A stretch of 64,000 nt of DNA from an uncultured Geobacteraceae bacterium (lineage in GTDB: Bacteria; Desulfobacterota; Desulfuromonadia; Geobacterales; Pseudopelobacteraceae), in assembly GCA_903862245.1 (NCBI GenBank), contig CAIOXL010000016.1:1-64000 (forward strand), given 5' to 3'. The position numbers and the translations under genes are program-made. The notes under the pieces are model-generated. The model saw nothing but the letters and a program-made list of their open reading frames with translations, ran no database searches and was not told the origin of the DNA. Positions 50,057 through 60,274 of this stretch are shown here, piece after piece. The first letter of the stretch is position 1. Every line of letters begins with the position of its first letter.

Positions 50057-51853
50057 TTAGTCAACCTTCAGAATTGCCAAAAATGCTTCCTGCGGCAACT
50101 CCACGTTACCGACATTCTTCATCCGTTTTTTGCCCTCTTTCTGTTTCTCCAGCAACTTGCGCTTACGGGTAATATCCCCGCCGTAGCATTTTGCCAGAAC
50201 ATCCTTGCGCATCGCCTTGACCGTCTCACGGGCAATGATCTTGTTGCCTATGGCGGCCTGAATAGCCACCTCAAACATCTGCCGTGATATCAGCTCCTTC
50301 ATCTTGGCAACCAGGTCCCGACCACGGAAGTACGCTTTTTCCCGGTGCAGAATAAGAGACAGTGCATCAACCACTTCTCCGTTTATCATGACATTCATGC
50401 GTACCAGATCACTGCGCCGGTATTCCAGATGTTCGTAATCCAGGGAAGCGTACCCTTTTGTGATTGACTTGAGGCGGTCATAAAAATCCAGAACAATTTC
50501 ATTCAGCGGCAGTTCATAGATGATCATGACACGCGTCGGAGTCAGGTACTTAATCTCACGCTGAACACCCCGCTTGTCCTCGCAAAGCGCCAGCACGCCG
50601 CCGACATATTCATTGGGGACATGGACATGGGCAAGAATAAACGGCTCTTCCAGATACTCCGTACTTTGCAGCTCCGGCATCTGATTAGCACTCTGAATGG
50701 AATACACGTCGCCATTCATCTTATGCACCCGATAGACAACCGTCGGTGCGGTGGTGATCAGGTCGAGCCCGAATTCCCGCTCCAGCCGCTCCTGAATAAT
50801 TTCCATGTGCAGAAGGCCAAGGAACCCGCAACGGAAACCGAAACCGAGCGCCAATGAGGTTTCCGGATCGAAGGAGAACGATGAATCGTTTAATTTAAGC
50901 TTGGACAGGGCGTCCCGCAGCTGTTCGTACTGGACGGTGTCAATCGGATACAAACCGGAGAACACCATCGGCTTGACCTCCTTAAACCCCTCCAGCGCGC
51001 GCTCACAGCGACGGTGCAGCAGTGTGACCGTATCACCGACCTTGGCATCCGCAACGTCCTTGATGCCGGCAATGACAAAACCGACCTCACCGGCAGCCAA
51101 CTCCGCCACCTCGACCATCGAGGGGGCAAAAACGCCGACTTTAAGCGCCTCGAAGGAGTTGTTGGTCGACATCAGCTGAATCCTGTCGCCTTTTCTGAGC
51201 GTACCGTCAAAAATACGCACCAGAATAATGACCCCCTGATACTGATCGTACCAGGAATCAAACAGCAGTGCTTTGAGCGGCGCTCCCGAATCACCTTTCG
51301 GAGCCGGTATCTTTTTGACAATCTCCTCAAGGATTTCGTGGGTACCGATACCCTCCTTGGCACTTGCCAGCACGGCATCATGAGCATCAATACCGATGAT
51401 GTCCTCAATCTCCTGTTTGACCCGTTCGGGGTCAGCTGCGGGCAGATCGATCTTGTTCAGTACCGGAAAGACCTCCAGATTGATGTCTAGAGCGAGATAC
51501 ACATTTGCCAGGGTCTGCGCTTCAACCCCCTGAGAGGCATCGACTACCAGCAGGCCACCTTCACAGGCGGCCAAAGAGCGCGACACTTCATAGGTAAAAT
51601 CGACATGGCCGGGAGTATCAATAAGATTCAATACATAATCGTCACCAGCATCAGAGCGGTAATTGAGCCGAACGGTCTGGGCCTTAATGGTAATGCCCCG
51701 CTCCCGCTCCAGGTCCATTTTGTCAAGGAACTGATTCTGTTTCTCCCGATCTGAAACCGTACCGGTGTATTCAAGCAGGCGGTCTGCCAGGGTAGATTTA
51801 CCATGGTCAATATGGGCAATAATGGAGAAATTTCGAATTCTGCTGATATTCAT
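50057..51853 (-). CDS. lepA: elongation factor 4 (LepA)
   Basis: Ribosome-associated GTPase implicated in back-translocation and ribosome biogenesis. The 598-residue protein has the G1 motif AHIDHGKST (13-21), [16 protein letters not shown]-Tu-like domains II and III, and the LepA-specific C-terminal domain ending in the basic [17 protein letters not shown] stretch. Length matches the family. First gene of the minus-strand lepA-lepB-aspS-LysM unit. Confidence 0.97.
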   Translation of the reverse strand: MNISRIRNFSIIAHIDHGKSTLADRLLEYTGTVSDREKQNQFLDKMDLERERGITIKAQTVRLNYRSDAGDDYVLNLIDTPGHVDFTYEVSRSLAACEGGLLVVDASQGVEAQTLANVYLALDINLEVFPVLNKIDLPAADPERVKQEIEDIIGIDAHDAVLASAKEGIGTHEILEEIVKKIPAPKGDSGAPLKALLFDSWYDQYQGVIILVRIFDGTLRKGDRIQLMSTNNSFEALKVGVFAPSMVEVAELAAGEVGFVIAGIKDVADAKVGDTVTLLHRRCERALEGFKEVKPMVFSGLYPIDTVQYEQLRDALSKLKLNDSSFSFDPETSLALGFGFRCGFLGLLHMEIIQERLEREFGLDLITTAPTVVYRVHKMNGDVYSIQSANQMPELQSTEYLEEPFILAHVHVPNEYVGGVLALCEDKRGVQREIKYLTPTRVMIIYELPLNEIVLDFYDRLKSITKGYASLDYEHLEYRRSDLVRMNVMINGEVVDALSLILHREKAYFRGRDLVAKMKELISRQMFEVAIQAAIGNKIIARETVKAMRKDVLAKCYGGDITRKRKLLEKQKEGKKRMKNVGNVELPQEAFLAILKVD

Positions 51854-51979
51854 GGAATCCTTCGTCTACGGAAAATCGGACTGTGAAGGATAAATAAAGA
51901 TGGCGGGAAAGTAAAGGGGAAAAGGGTTTGGGGCGGTCGCACTGGACGACGATATTCGCACTTGACAAGCGGCCGCAGA

Positions 51980-52573
51980 ATGAGGCTTATTTTAGCAGTG
52001 CAACCTAACAAAATTGACAGCTCGCTTCCACAGGTTCTGACACAAAAAGGAACGACACGTATTTCACTCTCCAGACCACCTCATACACCGGAACCACTCC
52101 GGGATCACGACTACTGGATGCGGCAGGCAATCGCCGAAGCCGGCAAGGCACGGGCACGGAATGAAGTGCCGATCGGCTGTATTATTGTCCGCGACGGCAA
52201 AATCATAGCGCGCGGCCATAATCTCCGTGAAACAACACAGGATCCGGCCGGACATGCCGAACTGATTGCCATACGAAAAGCCGCCCGGAAACTTGGTTCC
52301 TGGCGGCTTCTTGACACGATCCTGTATGTTACTCTGGAACCCTGCATCATGTGTATGGGGGCTGTTCTACTGGCCCGTATTCCCACGGTGGTGTTCGGCT
52401 GTTATGACCCCAAGGGGGGAGCCGCCGGCTCGCTCTACAATCTTTCCGCTGATCCCCGCCTTAATCACCGCGTCGCGCTGCTGCCTCAAGTTCTTGAACA
52501 GGACTGTTCCCGGCTCCTGAGTGACTTCTTTGCTGAATTACGCAAGCGCAAGCGAAGTGGACGCCTTACCTGA
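51980..52573 (+). CDS. tadA: tRNA-specific adenosine deaminase
   Basis: Deaminates A34 to inosine in tRNA-Arg(ACG). The 197-residue zinc enzyme has HAE (92-94) and PCIMC (121-125), with GAAGSLYNL in the substrate loop. The start is uncertain: family similarity begins near DHDYWMRQA (about residue 42), no good Shine-Dalgarno is seen, and a promoter-like TTGACA lies at 51962-51967, so a start further in, such as the GTG at 51998, is possible. Its stop overlaps the end of the convergent fdhD-mobA gene by eight bases. Confidence 0.88.
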   Translation: MRLILAVQPNKIDSSLPQVLTQKGTTRISLSRPPHTPEPLRDHDYWMRQAIAEAGKARARNEVPIGCIIVRDGKIIARGHNLRETTQDPAGHAELIAIRKAARKLGSWRLLDTILYVTLEPCIMCMGAVLLARIPTVVFGCYDPKGGAAGSLYNLSADPRLNHRVALLPQVLEQDCSRLLSDFFAELRKRKRSGRLT

Positions 52574-53933
52574 CCCTCCCCATCTTCTCGAACTCTTCAG
52601 GCGTGTTCACATTCAGAAATGATGCCGGCTGGCCGCCCAAGTCCCGTACCTCTCTGTAGGGCACCAGTCGGGTGCGCAATCTGGCCAGGATATCCTGAAT
52701 CTTAAATTCTCCCTGTTGAATAGCACAGTCAAAGATATCCTGACAGTGTGATGCATAGAGCGCATGCAGTGGTTCCTGCCCCCCCTCACTGAACGGAATC
52801 ACCGCATCCGCCGCCTCTGCACGACGGTCACACAAATACCGGATGATGGTCGGGTCAAGGAACGGCATATCACAGGCGGTTACGAATGTATGGGGCGTGC
52901 TGCTGTGGACCAGTGCCGAGTGCAGCCCGGCAAGCGAGCCGTGGCCGGGATAGATGTCCGGAACCTTGCGACAGGGGAGAAAGTCATACTCATGCGGCGA
53001 GTTGGTAACAACGATGATATCGTGGAACAGCTGTGCCAGTGTGCGGTAGGTACGGGAGATCATCGGGATACCGTCAACATCAAGCAGTGCTTTGTTCCGC
53101 CCCATACGCTGTGATGCCCCTCCGGCCAGAATAACCCCGGTCACCCCTTCTATTTTTGCCCGATCAGGAAAATCCTCTATCACCTCCGGATGACTGTACA
53201 GAGTGAATGATCCGCCCCGCACGTACCCTATCAGGCATATTCCGGCCTGACGGCAGAGCTTGATCGCCATATCCGTGGGAGATGTCCGTGAGGCAATAAG
53301 AGTGATGCCCATGAGTGACGCCTTGGCAACCATTTCTGCCGAGACTCTCCCGGAGGTCACCAATTCGGCTCCGGATATGTCGATTCCGGCAAAAAGGGCT
53401 TCACCGGCCATCCTGTCGAAGGTGTTGTGCCTGCCAAGATCTTCAGCGTACAAAATGACGCTGCCGTCACGCCCGATGGCCGCAGAATGAATACCGCCAT
53501 GGGATTGATAGTGCGCAGCTTTTCTGGCTAACTCATTCATAAGCGAGAAGATCCGGACCGGAGATCGGCGCACCGGCGGCGGATTACCGGCACTGACCGC
53601 CGGGAGCGTGAACGTGATGCCGGTGCCGCAGCCCGAGGTCAGCACCGGCATCAGCCGTTCCGGCAGCTCCCCCTTGATTCTGATGTTTGCCGTGCCGAAC
53701 TCCTGGCATACGGAGAACATTTCAAAATCATCCAGTGACGACACAAACCCCTGCAGGCGCAGGAAGCCGGCCACCAGAAAGCGTAGATCGTGGGGAGAGC
53801 AGACCAGGGTGGCAATCTCACGCCCGTTTACCACCAGCAGTAACGGAAACTCGTTGACCACGGCCGCAGATATTGCCTCCAGCGCATCATCGCGCCAGGC
53901 AAAACAAGTTTCAGTGTGGCTGTCAGTTTTCAT
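52566..53933 (-). CDS. FdhD-MobA fusion protein
   Basis: A 455-residue two-domain protein. Residues 1 to about 262 are FdhD, the sulfurtransferase that sulfurates the Mo/W-bis-MGD cofactor for formate dehydrogenase; residues 264-455 are MobA, which adds GMP to molybdopterin (GVILAGGASQRMGRNKALL, FVTACDMPFLDP, and FLNVNTPEEF). FdhD normally has a CxxC; here C102 is kept in SGCGTG but the second position is Gly105. The rest of FdhD is intact (YAEDLGRHNTFDR, VTSGRVSAEMV). Fusion is supported by an unbroken frame. Its stop overlaps tadA tail to tail. Confidence 0.9.
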   Translation of the reverse strand: MKTDSHTETCFAWRDDALEAISAAVVNEFPLLLVVNGREIATLVCSPHDLRFLVAGFLRLQGFVSSLDDFEMFSVCQEFGTANIRIKGELPERLMPVLTSGCGTGITFTLPAVSAGNPPPVRRSPVRIFSLMNELARKAAHYQSHGGIHSAAIGRDGSVILYAEDLGRHNTFDRMAGEALFAGIDISGAELVTSGRVSAEMVAKASLMGITLIASRTSPTDMAIKLCRQAGICLIGYVRGGSFTLYSHPEVIEDFPDRAKIEGVTGVILAGGASQRMGRNKALLDVDGIPMISRTYRTLAQLFHDIIVVTNSPHEYDFLPCRKVPDIYPGHGSLAGLHSALVHSSTPHTFVTACDMPFLDPTIIRYLCDRRAEAADAVIPFSEGGQEPLHALYASHCQDIFDCAIQQGEFKIQDILARLRTRLVPYREVRDLGGQPASFLNVNTPEEFEKMGRVR

Positions 53934-53953
53934 ACTCTCCGGCTCCGGTGATT

Positions 53954-53985
53954 AAAAAAAAGGGGGAAACGTAAGTCTCCCCCCT
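53954..53985 (-). terminator. intrinsic terminator after lysC
   Basis: On the minus strand a stem of GGGGGAGAC pairing with GTTTCCCCC (one G-T wobble) around TTAC is followed by eight T. It closes the long ftsH-to-lysC operon. Confidence 0.88.
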
Positions 53986-54018
53986 GACAAAACTAAGTTA
54001 CGCCGCCCGCCCTATGAA

Positions 54019-55233
54019 TCAGTCGGCCAGGCCAAACGATTCGTGCATGACGCGTACGGCCAGTTCGGTGTATTTTTCGTCAATAACTACCGAAATTTTG
54101 ATCTCCGATGTAGAAATCATCTGGATATTGATGCCGTTCTGGGAGAGAGCACTAAACATCTGTGTTGCCACACCGGCGTGGCTCCGCATCCCGAGGCCGA
54201 CGATTGATATTTTACTGATATTTTCATCGGAAAGGACCTGCTTGGCCTGAATTTCCCGGGCAACTTCGTTCGTGATCAGAAGCGCCTGCTTCAGATCAGC
54301 CTTGGTAACGGTAAAGGTGAAGTCGGTCATACCGCCATCGCTGACGTTCTGCACAATCATATCCACCGAGATAGCGGCATCTGACAGCGGTGTAAGGATT
54401 TTTGCGGCAATACCAGGTTTGTCGGGTACTCCCTTAACAGCAATTTTGGCCTCATTCTTGTCGTATGCTACCCCTGAAACGAGTATTCCTTCCATATCCT
54501 TATCCTCCCTGGTAACCATCGTACCGGTATTTTCATTAAGGCTTGAGCGGACGTGCACGTCCACGTTATATTTTTTGGCAAACTCTACCGACCGGATCTG
54601 CAGCACTTTGGCTCCCAGACTGGCAAGTTCAAGCATCTCGTCATAGGAGATTTTTTCAATTTTTCGCGCCTCTTTACACACATTTGGATCGGTAGTGTAC
54701 ACCCCGTCAACGTCAGTATAAATCTCGCAGACATCTGCCTTGAGCGCTGCTGCGATAGCAACTGCGGAGGTGTCGGAACCGCCGCGTCCCAGCGTTGTGA
54801 CATTGCCGTCGGCATCAATACCCTGGAAACCGGCCAGAACGATAATAGTGCCCTCTTTGAGATCGGCACGGATATTCGTATCACCGATGCTCTCAATCCG
54901 GGCTTTCGTCGCGGTGGAGTCGGTAATGATCGGTACCTGCCACCCTTGATAGGATTTTGCCTTGTACCCCTGGGACTTCAGATACATGGACAGCAGCCCG
55001 ATGGTCACCTGCTCGCCGGTTGCCACCAGTACATCATATTCGCGGCCGTCCGGTATTTCACACATTTCATTGGCAAGCGCAACCAGCTTGTTGGTTTCGC
55101 CCGACATGGCGGAAACAACAACAATCACGTCATTTCCGGCGTCATAGGTTTTGATGATGCGTTTGGCAACATTCTTAATGCGATCGGGTGAGCCGACCGA
55201 GGTGCCGCCGTACTTCTGTACTACTAGCGCCAT
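54019..55233 (-). CDS. lysC: aspartate kinase
   Basis: Phosphorylates aspartate, opening the lysine, threonine and methionine pathways. The 404-residue protein has the kinase opener VQKYGGTSVGSPDRIKNVA, TTLGRGGSDTSAVA, and two C-terminal ACT domains (about 265-400) for feedback control by lysine or threonine. GGAGAG precedes the ATG. It is 51 bases after tsaE and the last gene before the terminator. No lysine riboswitch is seen in the gap. Confidence 0.95.
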   Translation of the reverse strand: MALVVQKYGGTSVGSPDRIKNVAKRIIKTYDAGNDVIVVVSAMSGETNKLVALANEMCEIPDGREYDVLVATGEQVTIGLLSMYLKSQGYKAKSYQGWQVPIITDSTATKARIESIGDTNIRADLKEGTIIVLAGFQGIDADGNVTTLGRGGSDTSAVAIAAALKADVCEIYTDVDGVYTTDPNVCKEARKIEKISYDEMLELASLGAKVLQIRSVEFAKKYNVDVHVRSSLNENTGTMVTREDKDMEGILVSGVAYDKNEAKIAVKGVPDKPGIAAKILTPLSDAAISVDMIVQNVSDGGMTDFTFTVTKADLKQALLITNEVAREIQAKQVLSDENISKISIVGLGMRSHAGVATQMFSALSQNGINIQMISTSEIKISVVIDEKYTELAVRVMHESFGLAD

Positions 55234-55284
55234 ACTGCTCTCCTTGGTGGAAAAATATTGAGGGCGGAATCCGAAGACTCAGCT

Positions 55285-55800
55285 CTATACCAGATATCCT
55301 GCCGTCGGGTCAAAGATTTTTTTGCTGCGGAGGTTCGCCGCCAGCAGTTCAAGAACGCCGTCCGACTGTCGCCCGGAGCTGGTTATGGTAATGGTGCGCA
55401 GGTCATCTCCCCCATGTTCGAACAGGAGTGTCAGTACATCGGGCGGCAGCAGTTCCGAAAGTCGCTCGGACCATTCAACCACACAGACCCCATCACCATA
55501 AAAAAACTCCTCGAAGCCAAGTTCGACGATGTCGTCATCGCCGGTCAGCCGGTAAAAATCAAAATGGTAGACCGGTGTGTCGCCCGGATAGCAATTCATG
55601 ATGGCGTATGTCGGGCTTGCAACCAGGCCGCTGCTCTGGGGTGCCAGCGACGCCACGACTCCCCGGGTCAGACAGGTCTTCCCGCCGCCGAGGGTGCCAC
55701 GCAGGGCCAGAAAGGCACCGGGCCGGAGCAGCGAACCGATGCAGGCTCCCAGCTCTTCCGTAGCACCTGCCGAGCCGGATGTGATCCGCAGCCCCGGCAC
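55285..55800 (-). CDS. tsaE: tRNA threonylcarbamoyladenosine biosynthesis ATPase TsaE
   Basis: ATPase that works with TsaB and TsaD to make t6A37 in tRNA. The 171-residue protein has the P-loop GTLGGGKT (35-42), SPTYAIMNCY, and HFDFYRL with later EWSERL. The GTG start overlaps the CBS gene stop by one base (TAGTG). The frame is slightly longer at the C end than the E. coli enzyme (153). Confidence 0.92.
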   Translation of the reverse strand: MPGLRITSGSAGATEELGACIGSLLRPGAFLALRGTLGGGKTCLTRGVVASLAPQSSGLVASPTYAIMNCYPGDTPVYHFDFYRLTGDDDIVELGFEEFFYGDGVCVVEWSERLSELLPPDVLTLLFEHGGDDLRTITITSSGRQSDGVLELLAANLRSKKIFDPTAGYLV

Positions 55801-56249
55801 TACCGGTTCATAGAGCGGATGATATCAATGCGCGACACCATGCCGACCAGTTTTTTGCCTTCAACAACCGGGAGTGCGTGCAGCTTTCTGCTGCTCATTA
55901 TTTCTGCGGCGCTGCTGACAGTATCTGCGGGGCTGATGGTGACAATATCTCTGGATGCCAGTTCTGCAGCTGTTTGTGCGGTGATTTTATCCAGCTCCCG
56001 CTGCAGGGTGCCTTCACCACCAAGGGGAATAACCCAGTCAAAAAGCGAAATAACCGTCGGGATATGCAGCGGACGGTCCTGCTCGATCAGATCGGATGCG
56101 GTAACAATTCCGGTCAGGTTTCCGGCGTCATCAACGATCGGAAGGGTACCAAACCCCTTTTTTTCAAAAATTCCGGCCATTTCACGCACGGTGCTGGTCC
56201 CTTTTATCGAAACCACGGTACGGGTCATAATATCTGCAACAGTCAACAT
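55800..56249 (-). CDS. CBS-domain protein
   Basis: A 149-residue protein made of two CBS motifs (about 8-60 and 92-147), a module that binds adenine nucleotides. The first opens with VADIMTRTVVSIKG and the second with ASRDIVTISPADTVSSAAEIM. There is no enzymatic domain attached, so it is probably a stand-alone sensor. It overlaps nnrDE upstream by seven bases and tsaE downstream by one. Confidence 0.88.
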   Translation of the reverse strand: MLTVADIMTRTVVSIKGTSTVREMAGIFEKKGFGTLPIVDDAGNLTGIVTASDLIEQDRPLHIPTVISLFDWVIPLGGEGTLQRELDKITAQTAAELASRDIVTISPADTVSSAAEIMSSRKLHALPVVEGKKLVGMVSRIDIIRSMNR

Positions 56250-57796
56250 GGTAATTCTCCTTTTAACTTTTTGTACGCATAGGGAATCATTTCAAGAACA
56301 TCGGTGGCGGTCATGCCGGCCTCCCCTTTCAGAGCCGCAACCATATCTGCGGCAAAGCCGTGGATGAACACGCCCAGACAGCAGGCATCCCAGGCTGAAT
56401 ACCCCTGCCCCGCAAGGGACGTTATAACTCCGGTCAGCACGTCACCCATGCCGCCGGAAGCCATCCCCGGATTGCCGCTGCCATTAATGGCCACAGCTCC
56501 CTCAGGAGAAGCAATAACAGTTCGAGCCCCCTTGAGAATCAGGAAGACTCCGTGGCTGCGGGCAAACTCCCGGGCGACTGAAATGCGGGACGCTTCCACA
56601 TCGGCAACGGAGGTGCCCTGCAGGCGCGACATTTCACCCGGATGCGGCGTGAGAATCACCTGCCCGGACTTTTTCCGCTGCAATACGGAGATATCACCCG
56701 CCAGGGCGTTCAGGGCGTCTGCATCAAGCACCAACGGCACGGTGACAACCGCCACCACACCCTGCACAAAGGCATCTGTCCCTGGGCAGCGGCCAAGTCC
56801 GGGTCCAAGCGCCACGGCATCCTTGCCGGCCAGCAGCTGTACAACTGCCGGAAGCGAACTGTCGGTCAGATATCCCCTGCCTGAATCGGGCAACGGCGAG
56901 GTCATAGCCTCGGTGGTTTTGAGTTCAAGAATGCTATGGACACGTTCCGGCACCGCCACAGTCACCAGACCGGAGCCCGCCCTGACAGCACTATTCGCTG
57001 CCAGCGCCGCTGCGCCGGTTTTTCCGGTAGAGCCGGCCAGAATCAGACAATGGCCGAACTCCCCCTTATGGCCTTGACGATCACGCCGCCTCAGCAGGGG
57101 AGCCATCGTCGCCTCATCCAGAAACTCATACCCCGGTGCCGCTGCCATAAGTTCCTGTGGAATCCCGATATCAGCCACCACCAGACGGCCGGTGTACTCC
57201 GCCCCCGGATAAAGCATCTGGCCAAGCTTGGCCAGGGCAAAGGTAACGGTACTATGCGCCCTGACGGCCGCTCCCAACACCCGCCCGGTAGTGCCGTGAA
57301 CTCCTGACGGAATATCAACCGCAACAATCGGCCGACCGGACCCGTTCATCAGTCCGATCGCTTCCAGGTGCACGCCACTGACATCACTGTTCAAACCGGT
57401 ACCGAACAGGGCGTCCACAATCAGGTCCGTCTGGAAGATCTCCTCCCTGTACAGGGCGGTCAATCGCCCTTCGGCTGTGCAGCAGTGGACCTCCACCCCG
57501 GAAAGCAGTTCCAGATTCAGCGCGGCATCACCAGCGACCTGGGCACGCTCTGCCAGGAGTATCACGGTAACATGCCATCCCTTCAGGGCCAGCAGACGGG
57601 CAATAACAGAGCCATCACCGCCATTGTTACCCTTTCCTGCCATGATCGTACAGCGCCCGGTCGATCCGAACCCGGCGATAATTTCATCAGCACAACTCCG
57701 CCCGGCATTCTCCATCAGCAGCAGACCGGGGATAGCGCACTCTTTGATCGCCCGCCTGTCAAGTTCCTGCATGGTTTCTGCGGTAATGATCTTCAT
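56243..57796 (-). CDS. nnrDE: bifunctional NAD(P)H-hydrate repair enzyme
   Basis: Repairs NAD(P)H hydrates formed by damage. The 517-residue protein fuses an N-terminal epimerase (YjeF_N, about 1-215, with GKGNNGGDG) and a C-terminal ADP-dependent dehydratase (about 220-517, with [25 protein letters not shown] and [17 protein letters not shown]). It overlaps acpS by four bases at its start and the CBS gene by seven at its end. The acpS-nnrDE-tsaE order is a common bacterial arrangement. Confidence 0.94.
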   Translation of the reverse strand: MKIITAETMQELDRRAIKECAIPGLLLMENAGRSCADEIIAGFGSTGRCTIMAGKGNNGGDGSVIARLLALKGWHVTVILLAERAQVAGDAALNLELLSGVEVHCCTAEGRLTALYREEIFQTDLIVDALFGTGLNSDVSGVHLEAIGLMNGSGRPIVAVDIPSGVHGTTGRVLGAAVRAHSTVTFALAKLGQMLYPGAEYTGRLVVADIGIPQELMAAAPGYEFLDEATMAPLLRRRDRQGHKGEFGHCLILAGSTGKTGAAALAANSAVRAGSGLVTVAVPERVHSILELKTTEAMTSPLPDSGRGYLTDSSLPAVVQLLAGKDAVALGPGLGRCPGTDAFVQGVVAVVTVPLVLDADALNALAGDISVLQRKKSGQVILTPHPGEMSRLQGTSVADVEASRISVAREFARSHGVFLILKGARTVIASPEGAVAINGSGNPGMASGGMGDVLTGVITSLAGQGYSAWDACCLGVFIHGFAADMVAALKGEAGMTATDVLEMIPYAYKKLKGELPC

Positions 57797-58173
57797 TTTG
57801 ACTCCAGAACCACCAGCGCAACAGCATTGCCCCCGTCATGGGATAACGACAGATGTAGGCGTACCAGTTCATGTGCCTGAAACCGCTCGGCGGCCTTACC
57901 GTAAAGCAGCAGATCCGGTTTGCCCAGATCGTTATTCGACACCTCCATATCCTGCCACGAAATGCCATCCCGCAAACCGCTGCCGAGCGCCTTTAAAAAA
58001 GCCTCCTTCGCAGCAAAACGCGCGGCCAGACAGGATGCAGCGTCTTTCCGGCTCCCGCACCGGGAACGCTCATCCGGCGTAAAGAGGCGCTCGATCAGGG
58101 CCGTATTGCCGGCATCAAGAAAACGTTGAAAACGCTCCACTGCCACGATGTCAGTGCCGATGCCGAAGATCAT
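57793..58173 (-). CDS. acpS: holo-[acyl-carrier-protein] synthase
   Basis: Transfers 4'-phosphopantetheine from CoA to the acyl carrier protein. The 126-residue protein has the two metal-binding signatures [10 protein letters not shown] (D8) and [12 protein letters not shown], and ends [17 protein letters not shown]. It overlaps pdxJ and nnrDE by four bases each. Confidence 0.94.
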   Translation of the reverse strand: MIFGIGTDIVAVERFQRFLDAGNTALIERLFTPDERSRCGSRKDAASCLAARFAAKEAFLKALGSGLRDGISWQDMEVSNNDLGKPDLLLYGKAAERFQAHELVRLHLSLSHDGGNAVALVVLESK

Positions 58174-58892
58174 GCGTACTTGAGCAGTTCAACCATATCG
58201 CGCACCGCACGGTCCAGACCGACCAGCATGGCGCGGGCGATGATGGAGTGACCGATATTATACTCCTCAATCCCCCCCAGTGAGGTGATTGCCTTGATGT
58301 TCGTGTAATTGAGCCCATGACCGGCGTTCACCCCGATCCCGACCTTGCGCGCCAGCTTGATCGCCGTATCGATGTTTTCAAGCTCGTGCTGCTGTTCACC
58401 CCAGTCTGCCGCGTCGGCATAGGCACCGGTGTGAATCTCGATATAATCGGTACCGGTTTTTTTCGCCGCCTTGATCTGTTCCTGATTGGGGTCAACAAAA
58501 AGGCTGACAATGATGCCGCCGTCCTTGAGCCGTTTGACCGTATCGGCAAGCTGCTTGGTATTGACAATGACGTCAAGCCCCCCCTCGGTTGTCAGCTCCT
58601 GACGTTTTTCCGGTACCAGTGTTACCTGCTCCGGCTTGACGGTGAGCGCTATCCGCACCATCTCCTGGGTGGCGGCCATCTCAAGGTTAAGCTTGGTCTT
58701 TACGGTGCGCCGGAGGATTTCCAGATCGCGGTCCTGAATGTGGCGCCGGTCCTCACGCAGGTGGATTGTTATTCCTTCGGCACCGGCCATCTCACCGATG
58801 GCAGCGGCGGTCACCGGGTCAGGTTCAGTCCCGCCCCGCGCCTGGCGGACAGTTGCAATATGATCAACATTAAGTCCCAGCTTTGCCATCAC
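58170..58892 (-). CDS. pdxJ: pyridoxine 5'-phosphate synthase
   Basis: Joins 1-deoxyxylulose 5-phosphate and 3-amino-2-oxopropyl phosphate to form pyridoxine phosphate. The 240-residue TIM-barrel has [31 protein letters not shown] and [10 protein letters not shown] with the final [13 protein letters not shown]. The usual pdxJ-acpS pairing is kept. Overlaps its neighbours by four bases on each side. Confidence 0.96.
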   Translation of the reverse strand: MMAKLGLNVDHIATVRQARGGTEPDPVTAAAIGEMAGAEGITIHLREDRRHIQDRDLEILRRTVKTKLNLEMAATQEMVRIALTVKPEQVTLVPEKRQELTTEGGLDVIVNTKQLADTVKRLKDGGIIVSLFVDPNQEQIKAAKKTGTDYIEIHTGAYADAADWGEQQHELENIDTAIKLARKVGIGVNAGHGLNYTNIKAITSLGGIEEYNIGHSIIARAMLVGLDRAVRDMVELLKYA

Positions 58893-60247
58893 TTCTCTCC
58901 AATATGTTTTTTTACCAGATCGCAGATTTCGTTGGCCCAGGTCGTAATCTCGTACTTGTCCTGCCCTTCGATCATGACCCGTAAAAGCGGCTCTGTGCCG
59001 GAATAGCGGATCAGCACCCGTCCCTCATTGCCCAGCTTTGCTTCGACTTCCAGAATCTTGGCGGCGATCTCCGGCACAGAACGGATATCGCGTTTTTCCC
59101 TCACCCGGGCATTGACGAGGACCTGCGGCAGTGGAATCATGATCTCGGCCAGTTCGGAGAGCGGCTTGTCTTCGCGCCGCATAACGGCCAGAAGCTGAAG
59201 CGCCGAAAGAATTCCGTCCCCGGTCGTATTGTAGTCCAAAAATATCATATGGCCGGACTGTTCACCCCCCAGATTATACCCCCCCGCGCGCATCGCCTCG
59301 ACCACGTACCGGTCACCCACATCGGTCTTGATGATTTTACCGCCGCACTTACGCAGTGCAATATCAAGCCCCATGTTACTCATAACCGTCGCCACAAGCG
59401 TCTTCTTCCTGAGCAGTTTGCGTTTCAGCATATCGCTGGCGCAGATGGCCATAATATGGTCGCCGTCAACTTCGTTGCCGAATTCGTCGCATACGATGAC
59501 ACGGTCGGCATCGCCGTCCAGTGCAATGCCGATGTCGGCCCGGTGCAGCTTGACCGCCTCACTGATGACGGAGGGACAGGTCGAACCGCACCCGGCATTG
59601 ATATTGGTGCCGTTCGGCTTGACCCCGTACGGAATGACTTCCGCCCCCAGTTCTTCGAATACGGCGGGGGCAACCTTGTAGGCGGCGCCATTGGCACAGT
59701 CCAGGACGATTTTCAGGCCGGAAAGGTCCATCTCCTGGGGAAAGGTGTTCTTGAGAAAAACAATATAGCGGCCAGCGGCATCTTCAATACGGTACGCCTT
59801 ACCGACTTCCGTCGCCGTCGGCCGAAGGGCATCAATTTTTTTTGATTCGATAAGTTTCTCGATTTTCAGTTCCAGTTCATCCGGCAGCTTGAAACCATCG
59901 GCTGAGAAGAATTTTATGCCGTTGTCCTGAAACGCATTGTGCGAGGCGGAGATGACCACACCGGCATCGGCACGCATGGATGACGTAATGTTGGCAATGC
60001 CCGGAGTCGGCAGCGGACCGACCTGCAGAACATCCACCCCCATGGAACAGATGCCCGCAACCAGGGCATTTTCCAGCATATAGCCAGACAGGCGGGTATC
60101 TTTTCCGATCACGATACGGTGACGGCGCTTTCTCCCCCCCTTGAAAATATAGGCTGCCGCCCGACCCAACTGCATCGCCATTTCCGTCGTCATGGGATGG
60201 ACATTGGCAACACCGCGAACGCCGTCAGTTCCGAATAGTTTTTTCAT
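58889..60247 (-). CDS. glmM: phosphoglucosamine mutase
   Basis: Converts glucosamine 6-phosphate to glucosamine 1-phosphate for peptidoglycan and lipopolysaccharide. The 452-residue protein has the opener [11 protein letters not shown], the phosphorylated S102 in [12 protein letters not shown], the metal loop DGDADRVI, and [16 protein letters not shown] precedes the ATG. Only 27 bases separate it from cdaA, leaving no room for the cdaR (YbbR) gene usual at this spot. Confidence 0.96.
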   Translation of the reverse strand: MKKLFGTDGVRGVANVHPMTTEMAMQLGRAAAYIFKGGRKRRHRIVIGKDTRLSGYMLENALVAGICSMGVDVLQVGPLPTPGIANITSSMRADAGVVISASHNAFQDNGIKFFSADGFKLPDELELKIEKLIESKKIDALRPTATEVGKAYRIEDAAGRYIVFLKNTFPQEMDLSGLKIVLDCANGAAYKVAPAVFEELGAEVIPYGVKPNGTNINAGCGSTCPSVISEAVKLHRADIGIALDGDADRVIVCDEFGNEVDGDHIMAICASDMLKRKLLRKKTLVATVMSNMGLDIALRKCGGKIIKTDVGDRYVVEAMRAGGYNLGGEQSGHMIFLDYNTTGDGILSALQLLAVMRREDKPLSELAEIMIPLPQVLVNARVREKRDIRSVPEIAAKILEVEAKLGNEGRVLIRYSGTEPLLRVMIEGQDKYEITTWANEICDLVKKHIGEK

Positions 60248-60274
60248 ACTCAGTGGTCTCCTCTGGATACAAAG

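Noticed and set aside
55234-55284. Possible lysine riboswitch before lysC
   Set aside because: The gap is only 51 bases, far too short for the class.
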